Part shown: piece after piece, positions 57,300 through 64,000 of the stretch | How positions within the stretch are numbered: position 1 is the first letter of the stretch | Layout: each line of letters opens with the position of its first letter | NCBI GenBank assembly: GCA_010015805.1 | Contig: ML978126.1 | Location: forward strand, 1,550,001 to 1,614,000 | Origin: Rhizodiscina lignyota | Lineage: Eukaryota > Ascomycota > Dothideomycetes > Aulographales > Rhizodiscinaceae | Length of the DNA stretch: 64,000 bases | Reading direction: 5' to 3' | The notes under the pieces: model-generated | The model's database searches: none | Seen by the model: only the letters and a program-made list of their open reading frames with translations | What the model was told of the DNA's origin: nothing | Position numbers and translations under genes: made by a program

Positions 57300-59966
57300 T
57301 TAGCGGCGGAATAGATAACGCTGCCCAAGCCCCAGGGTCGGCTTCGCGATGTGGGCAGCGCTGTTCGTTCGGAAAGTCGGAGAAGGTTGTCGCCCATACA
57401 GCGGCGATGGTAAAGCGCAACAGCAACATTTAGGGAGATCGGAGTGCGGCTTGAGGATACGAGACCTCTCGGGATCAACGTCGACCTTCAGCCTCAAAGT
57501 GTTCTGATTACTGTTGCGAGCAGGTCGGACCAGGCGAACGCTGAGGTTGTTGGAAGAGGTAGAGTCGAACTCCAGCAGAATCGAGGGAAGTGATTGTGTA
57601 GATGAGGGAAGACTGGCCCGAGGCCAGCGACGACTATTAAGGTAAGCGCGCCGGTGTCTCCTGGAGCGCAAGATGAAGGGGGAGTCCAATCTAAAACTTT
57701 TATTGGCACGCTGATCGTACAATGCATTCATCGAGGAAATGTCGTCAAGATCTAGCGGAGACGAACCCAGGCTGGTGCGTTCGGGGTGGTCGCGGTGATG
57801 CAGCAAATCGGAAGTGTGAAAATGTTTCCTTGGTAGAAGCGATGTTGTGATGATGCGCATAATCTGAGTCAGAGACACAGTGACTTCAGCTGTAGTTGCA
57901 CGTTGAACAGGAATTGGATTAAGCATGCAGCAGCAGAAATCTGAGAGTCGTCCCGCACTTAGAGAACTCGTGTCGCCGAGCTTTGCCTTTATAGCCAGCA
58001 GCGTCCGGGTTATGAGCTCTGAACGAAGAACAAAGGCTCTGTTGTTGATGCGGTCGCCCCTAAAGGAACGGACTTTATTCGCATTTCGATGGCGCCGCGT
58101 ACGAATTCGCCTCGGTTTAGGCGACGGCCCACGGAGCATAACCAACGCAAGCTCCAAGAAAATGCACCCCAGAGCACAAATATCGCACTTGGTTGTGAGA
58201 TGCAAAAAGTCGGGGGTATCTGGTGCTGCATACATTGATGGCGATGGGCCAGACGTGGTAGTGTTATCGAGGCCGATGTACATTAAGTCCGTTTCATGAA
58301 TGAGGGTGTCAGCAGCTTGAACGTCGTTTTGGACCATATTGAGGTTGTGAAGATATGCAAGACCGCTGGCGATAGCAATGAGTGCGCGGATAAGTTGGCC
58401 GGGCCGAACATTGGGGTAGATGTCGTTCAGGAGTTGTATAATACTAGCATCCATGTTGAAAGGCCGGAGCTTTGTTGTTTGTCGGTGTAAGATCGACTTC
58501 CCAGCATGCATCGACAGGGCCCGTTGATGCGCGACATTTTCTACGCGAGCCGGTGTACCGTACCACAAAGCCTCCATGCTTCTCCATATTTCAGCCGAGA
58601 AGCGCAAGTGCGCCGCAAGACGCAGAAGGAAATCCATCTGAGAAGAGAGCGAATTATAAGTCAGACTAGCCATTCTCTGGTCGACAGTGTTGCTGCCCGG
58701 GCTAGCAGTGATCGAGTTGTTGTGATCGTTCAAGCTTGCGCCAATGTGTCTGCGCGGGCGGCGTCTTGTCCGAGGGGAATATGCATTTTGACGAGGATCA
58801 GAAGCGGTGGCCTGGTGGCCTGGCTTCTTTTTCCCAGCGATTCGATTGCGAGGCTCATAGTTATCAGGCCAGTTGCGACTGTATTGTGCGACATTGATTG
58901 CAGGATAGATGCAGTTGGAGTAATGTTCGAAACGCTTCGAACGGTTCACGAAAGACCTGAACCTGTAGCCACCCTGCCAGCGATGCGACCCAACGGTAAG
59001 CAGGTTTGGGTTGCATTGGGAGAGTGAACCAGTGAAAGCGACATCGAGGTCTTCTTCTTGCAACAAGTGAGCTCTGACTTTCAGGTAATGTTTCGTCTTG
59101 TCTCTTTTGAATGCGATAGGGGGGTCGGATCTCTCGTTCCTTCGGCGGGCAGGGTAAACCCAGATCTGTCGGGGCTGCCGCAGCGTCTTATGCCTTTCCG
59201 AGTTGTCCCTCTTCATCAAGGAGGAACCACTATTCCACATACATGGATGGGTAGTGCCACGCCGGCCATCCTCAGCTGAGTGTGAGCCACTATGGGGTTG
59301 CTGCGCAGGCTGCCGTACAAGCTGTATGGGCGTGAGTCTTGAAATTGGAAACTTGGTCGCTGGGCTCGGTAGGGCCTGCAATGCTCTGGTAGCTCGGTGC
59401 ATGGTAAAGTGGCGGTGAGTGAGAGACCGGTGAGGAATGGATGCCGCTCTGAGACTTTGATTCGCGTTGTCGATTACATCGTTGCCCGAGGGAGAATAAA
59501 TCGGTCGCTCAGCATGAAATGCGCGTCTGAAATCCTCACTCAAAGTCAGACTTCTATCTCCAGAGCAAAATGAGAGTCTCTGGTCCTGAAGGCCAACTTT
59601 GTTCGGGTATCTTTCCATCCAACCGCGCTCACGGGCGACATTCTCCTCTAATAGCTGAGCGCATGTTGCTTGAATAGGATTCTCTTAGTTTGTGGTTCAA
59701 CACTCCCAGGCTCATCCTGGAGCCTCATCACTCTTTCCACTTCGTTGTCTTTTCGTCCCACATGTGAAGCGCCTATGGCAGGCGGCCCCTGAACAGGCAT
59801 CAACGGGCTGGGAACATGTTGAGGGTCCAACTGCAGGGAGAGGTTGAATGTGGTAGGGAGAGTCAGACCTGTCAGGTACGGTCGGAGAATATGTGTGGCT
59901 GGAATGTAGAATGCTCATGACTGCAATAGCCGCTATCGTCATTCCACGTGTCGTGGGTACAGGCCG
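57300..59966 (-). pseudogene. Homeodomain-like / zinc finger / kinase fusion, copy B, degenerate (772 codons still open)
   Basis: A paralog of copy A in the same orientation. A 772-codon frame (59618–57300) is uninterrupted, yet every key residue is lost. HNDIKPANIL of copy A is QNDVQAADTL, DFG is LDN, and the glycine loop and lysine region is WYGTPARVENV with about 25 residues missing where helix C belongs. The fingers are also broken: CTYGCGRSF is CMWNSGSSL, and WVCKLC is WVYPAR. The flanking blocks LRQPRQIW, GGYRFRSFVNR and LIRALIAIASGLAYLH prove the relationship. Upstream to about 59966 the copy A N-terminus is recognisable in several frames (TWNDDSGYCSHE; CGTKRQRSGKSDE) with stops between them. 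A dead kinase, possibly an expressed pseudokinase fragment. Confidence 0.72.
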
Positions 59967-61287
59967 CGGAGGCTTGATTAATTGTATTGGTCGCCTATTT
60001 CCTTTTAGCATCAATAAGAGTCGCACATGTAGACATGACATACTAGGATAGCTGCATCAATATGCATCCTGCGCTCGACAACGGCGACGCGGTAAGCTCT
60101 GGCTGGAACGTGTCTGGAACAAGCCTGGAAAGGCGGGAGCCCTTCAGGTGACTGGTCGAATAATCCCTCTCTATGGAGTTTCTCTATCCCAAGCCCAATA
60201 ACGTCCAAGACGAGCTATGAACTGAGCGGCTACAGCCCCATTGCGCCATACGGATTCAGCAATATTGATGCTATTCGGGATCGGCTCGGGGGAGACAGGT
60301 CATCGATCCCAAGGCCCCTGTAGGCAACTGCTGCATCGAACCATCATGAAGGGCCAGCAGCACAGGGAGGATGTTCTTCATCCGCGCTTTCCGCCCTTCG
60401 CACAGGGTAACTCAGGGCGGAGGGTGAGTCGTGGGATGCCATCATTGGCTGGCGCGATTCACAGAACGGTTTCTTTGGGTGGACAACGGAGTTCAAGAGA
60501 GTGGGGGTTCCTGCACGTTGGCATGCGTGGAAGCAATCGAAGACGGCCAGCTCGAGAGACAAGCAATTGTAGCCAAATGTCGTGGCGATGCATTTGGATG
60601 GGCATGTGAAGGAGTTGGAGGTTGATGTGGAGTTCCCCAAGGGGATTTTCGGCACCCCCACCCGACGATTTTCCGCCCGTCCTTTTCTGACTCCCACTCC
60701 CGATTTTATCACTCAAATGAGTGATTTAATTACGAGGACATGGTTGCAGTCATCTCTTCTCCTAGAACTGATCTTTATCGTGAGAGCAACCATGCTTCAA
60801 CATGCCTAGGTCTGCACAGAGTTACTGCGTCCTGTGGATCTATCTGTTACCGTCGAGTCTCCGAAGCTGGAGAATCTACATTTTAGGCTCTAAGATCCTA
60901 TTACAAGAATAACTCCGCATAATAGCTCTTCACAGAGAGAAGCGCTATTTGCGATGCAGAAACTAACAAACTATTGGCATGCGGTGTACACTATTAGAGT
61001 ATTGCTATGAGATGTACAGTCTCCAACCTCCTCGTGAATCGCTCAACTCGTCCCACTTTGACTTGATATATAACGACGAGCCTTGAATTGCGTAATCTTT
61101 GTGTGTGATGATAGAAAGACGCTACAGATAACAACAGCTATTCCCTACTAAGCAGCCTGTATCAGCCCCTCCATAATCGGAATGAAGATAACTCATGGTA
61201 TGGAATCGAGCCCATAGAAGTGCTATCATTCACCACACAAGACGCGAACAATGCCTCCGCTTCATTATTCAAAACTCATAACTCGTA
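59967..61287. other. Intergenic between copies B and C
   Basis: About 1.3 kb. No gene recognised; short opposing frames only. The stretch from 60,800 to 61,200 is AT-rich. Confidence 0.35.
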
Positions 61288-64000
61288 TCATATCCTAAAC
61301 TTCTTGAAATATGGAGCCCACGACGCCGCACTGTCAATATGCCACCAAGAAAATTTGGTACCGTGTGAGCAAATGTCCTCCTCATTCCCGGTCCATGTTC
61401 CCAATCCAATGTAGGCCCTCAACAAGTCCGGGCCATTCCTATTCAATATAAGTCCTTCAATATCATTAAAGACGTATGGTGCCTGCGGAGATGACCTGCT
61501 CCGGTCATGCGAGCTGGTTGGCGATAAAACATCTCCAGCCGATTCTGCTGAAACTTGCGAGACAGATGGCATCGATGTTTGCGATTTAGCACAGTTCTCT
61601 GGTTGCTGCCATGAAGATTCGTTGGATCGAAGGAAGGACTTGGCTTCAACAACATCTGATGCCAATGTCTCCTGCGATGTTGATTGTATGGGAGACCATG
61701 ATGCACTCCCAGGAGCCTAGATACGAGTAAGCGTTTGAAAAAGATAAGATGAACTTATCAACCATACCAGGATCTGCTCAGCAAAGCTGTTCTCCGATTC
61801 CGGTATCGCCCGCATTTCACTTATTCTTTCGAGGGCAATAGACAGCTTGTGAGTTAATTCAGAAGATAAATGTTCGCCTGGTTTCGCCAGGCGATATGTC
61901 GATCTTCGAAAAAAGTAAGCTTGGTTTTCAGACACTGGAGCGACGGTGGAAGCGATAATGATGGCAAAAGCCGTAGAACAGATCAGCGCGGTGTCCTCAT
62001 GCTCAGCTGAGCAGATCTCCTTTACCCAGAGGAAGTTGACATGAAGCTGGACCGTGATGGCGATTGCATGTTGCATAGAGAGCCCCAAGCTTGAAGGCTC
62101 AAGCCAAGTTCCTGATGCCAAACTTCTCGCATCTTCGACTGTATCAGGAGATATCCTCAGCCAGCTGTGGTCAGTGAACACCGCATACTTCGTGTCCCAA
62201 TGCCCAGGACCAAAAGATGAAGTTTCCACGAGGGAAATCCGGTGGACCTTGCCCTTAACAGTGCTGATCTCGAGAAGCTTGGAGGGTAGCCCGCTATGGT
62301 CTACTGATTGATGTGAAGAGCTTTTGGTTACGGCAAAGTCAGGGGACGACAAAGCAGGTGGCGGAAAAGCGATTCCCCAGCGCAGAAGAAGGTCACTCGC
62401 ACGCCACGATTGCCTCTTTCCGAGTTCTTGAGGTGATATATTCGGAACAGTTGTCTTTTTCCATCCCGTGCAGTCTTCACTGAAGTGCAGCGTTGCCCAA
62501 TTTAGGGATAAAGAGCGAGGGATGAAGTTTAGCAGTCGATCAAATCCGACTGCAATTTGGAGAGCAGTGGGGCGTGCAGAAGGAAGAGGATTGAGCATAG
62601 CGGCCGCAAGTACCCAGAGGCCCTCGAAGAGGGAATCGCATTGATCATTGGCGGCTCGCTCGAGTTGTCGGTTTAAATACCGTGCCGTTGCAGATAAACG
62701 ACGTCTCGTAAATTGATGTCCATTCTGACTGAAAACTCTGGAGACAAGATGTTCGCGGAGCAATTGGACTGAGCCTTGAGTGAGAATCACAAGGACCTCA
62801 GCAAAAACCGCACCAAGCGAGAAGATGTCGCTTTTCATTGTATGTATAGAGGATGAGAGAGCCTCTGGCGCAGAGAACATCTGCGGCATGTCTGATGCAG
62901 AAATCTTGATCGGCCGCGTAGCCATCTTCGTGGTCAAAGAATTACGCTCCGTGGTTGAACTTCCGAAGTCCGCGTACAAAAACTTCGTGCGAGCAATGAG
63001 AATATTGTCCGGTCGGATGTCGTTATGAAGGATTCTCTTCTGGTGAAGGTAGACCAATCCATCCACGAGTGCAATAAGACCAGCAAGGAGCTCGTGGCGC
63101 TGCACACTGCTGTAGTGTTTCGGGTCGAGAAGGTATCGCTCCAGATCAAAGTCGGCCACGGGCTCCATGAGCAGGGTTGGTCGCGGGCCTTGTGACAGCC
63201 CTGCCACAAATCGAACGCAGCTGGGATGGTTAATGAGTTGCAGAATCTCGATCTCACGTTGGAAATGCGCCAAGTCGACACCAGTCGCCCCTGGCTCCCG
63301 AAGAAGTTTCTGGGCGTAAGAAAAGCCTGTCGGGCCGTGTCGAATTTCCTCTACCCACGTGAAGGTGCCGCAACCAAGAGTCTGCACATTTTCAAAGCTG
63401 TCGCTCTGCTCCGAAAATGGAAGCACAAGAGCTCCAAGCAAATCAATGCGTTGTGCGAATGTAAATCTGGCTGCGTTATGAATAGCTCGGTGGGGTGCAC
63501 CAGAGCCTGATGTCGACGTTGCATCATTCATGAAATAAGCCGGCGAACTAGAAATAGAAGACGGAGAGAGCGCGCTAGAAGGACGCGTTATTGTCGTGCA
63601 GTTCCCAACAGCTGCAGGGACGGTGGCAGTATTGCTCACGGATGCCTTTCGCACTTTGCAACTATCCGGGTCTTGTTCAGGCCAGTCTCTAATATAGCGG
63701 GTTCCGTTGCGACTTTCATAGTAGTCGTGAAAGTGATCATGGAGATGGTTCAGTCTGTCTTTCCAGCTTTTGAATTTGTATCCCCCGAATCCACAGCGGG
63801 GCTCGAACAGTCGAGCGTTGACAGGCCTCGAGAAAAATGACTGCTCCACCAGTTTTTCTGTACTTTCTCTTCCTTGTGCATGGACTTGCGCCCTGACTAA
63901 ATGGTCTCTCATTTTGTCCTTTCTCAGAAACAACTTCGGGTCTTTTCTGCCCTCCCTTCGACACAGAATGCAAAGGTACACAGCTTGAGGTTGGCGCATC
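61288..64000 (-). CDS. Zinc finger / protein kinase fusion, copy C (5' end outside window)
   Basis: Partial: the gene enters from the right edge at MRQPQAVYLCILC, which aligns with the finger region of copy A. Two exons are visible, 64000–61768 and 61716–61288, with a 51-nt intron GTATGG...GTATCTAG. The finger CGFGGYKFKSWKDRLNHLHDHF is intact. The kinase domain has LGCGTFTWVEEI as glycine loop, YAQKLL as the beta-3 lysine, MEPVADFDLERYLL as the hinge, RILHNDIRPDNILI as the catalytic loop (HND rather than HRD, aspartate kept), LYADFGSS as the metal site and SAPEAL for APE. Nothing obvious blocks activity. The last exon ends SWWHIDSAASWAPYFKK, matching the tail of copy A. Substrate and targets unknown. 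Confidence 0.82.

Noticed and set aside
1-64000. Transposon, integrase or CRISPR array
   Set aside because: No transposase, reverse transcriptase or integrase motif, long terminal repeats or regularly spaced identical repeats were seen on either strand.

Overview
This is nuclear DNA of a filamentous ascomycete (Pezizomycotina). It has short GT–AG introns of about 45–60 nt, often with a CTAAC/CTGAC-type branch site, and ascomycete-specific families such as a psi-factor-producing oxygenase. Expanded APH-like and BTB families point to Dothideomycetes, but that placement is inference. Exon structures were built by hand from splice motifs, phase and family resemblance. Products come from family knowledge; no search was run.

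Region 1 (1–15,000) is housekeeping around a local expansion. It opens with the 3' part of PEX10, then proteasome subunits beta-7 (PRE4) and, 8.4 kb further on, beta-6 (PRE7). Between them lie a MYND zinc-finger protein and a head-to-tail array of small BTB/POZ proteins sharing a C-terminal cysteine motif (two intact copies, one frameshifted, one remnant). A SAP30BP/HCNGP-type regulator and a six-exon Tle1-like (DUF2235) hydrolase follow.

Region 2 (15,000–45,000) is mixed metabolism: a twelve-exon Ppo fatty-acid oxygenase, a secreted M20 peptidase, an alpha/beta hydrolase lacking the nucleophile serine, an APH-like protein, SYS1, a glyoxalase-fold protein and a flavin monooxygenase. Several loci here are broken: a kinase/HAD/UPRT fusion with two in-frame stops, a P450 with one in-frame stop, and a decayed intron-bearing gene near 23–24 kb. 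A strongly diverged ~54-nt tandem repeat occupies about 34.1–35.05 kb.

Region 3 (45,000–52,400) is a gene desert of about 7.5 kb in which I can support no gene.

Region 4 (52,400–64,000) is the most unusual part. Three minus-strand paralogs join a homeodomain-like helix region, C2H2-type zinc fingers and a protein kinase domain in one polypeptide. One copy has a one-base frame break in the kinase hinge. One has lost its kinase and zinc-finger residues yet keeps 772 open codons. One runs off the right edge with its kinase motifs intact. Transcription-factor-like DNA binding fused to a kinase, in a decaying tandem array, is the best candidate here for an undescribed system.
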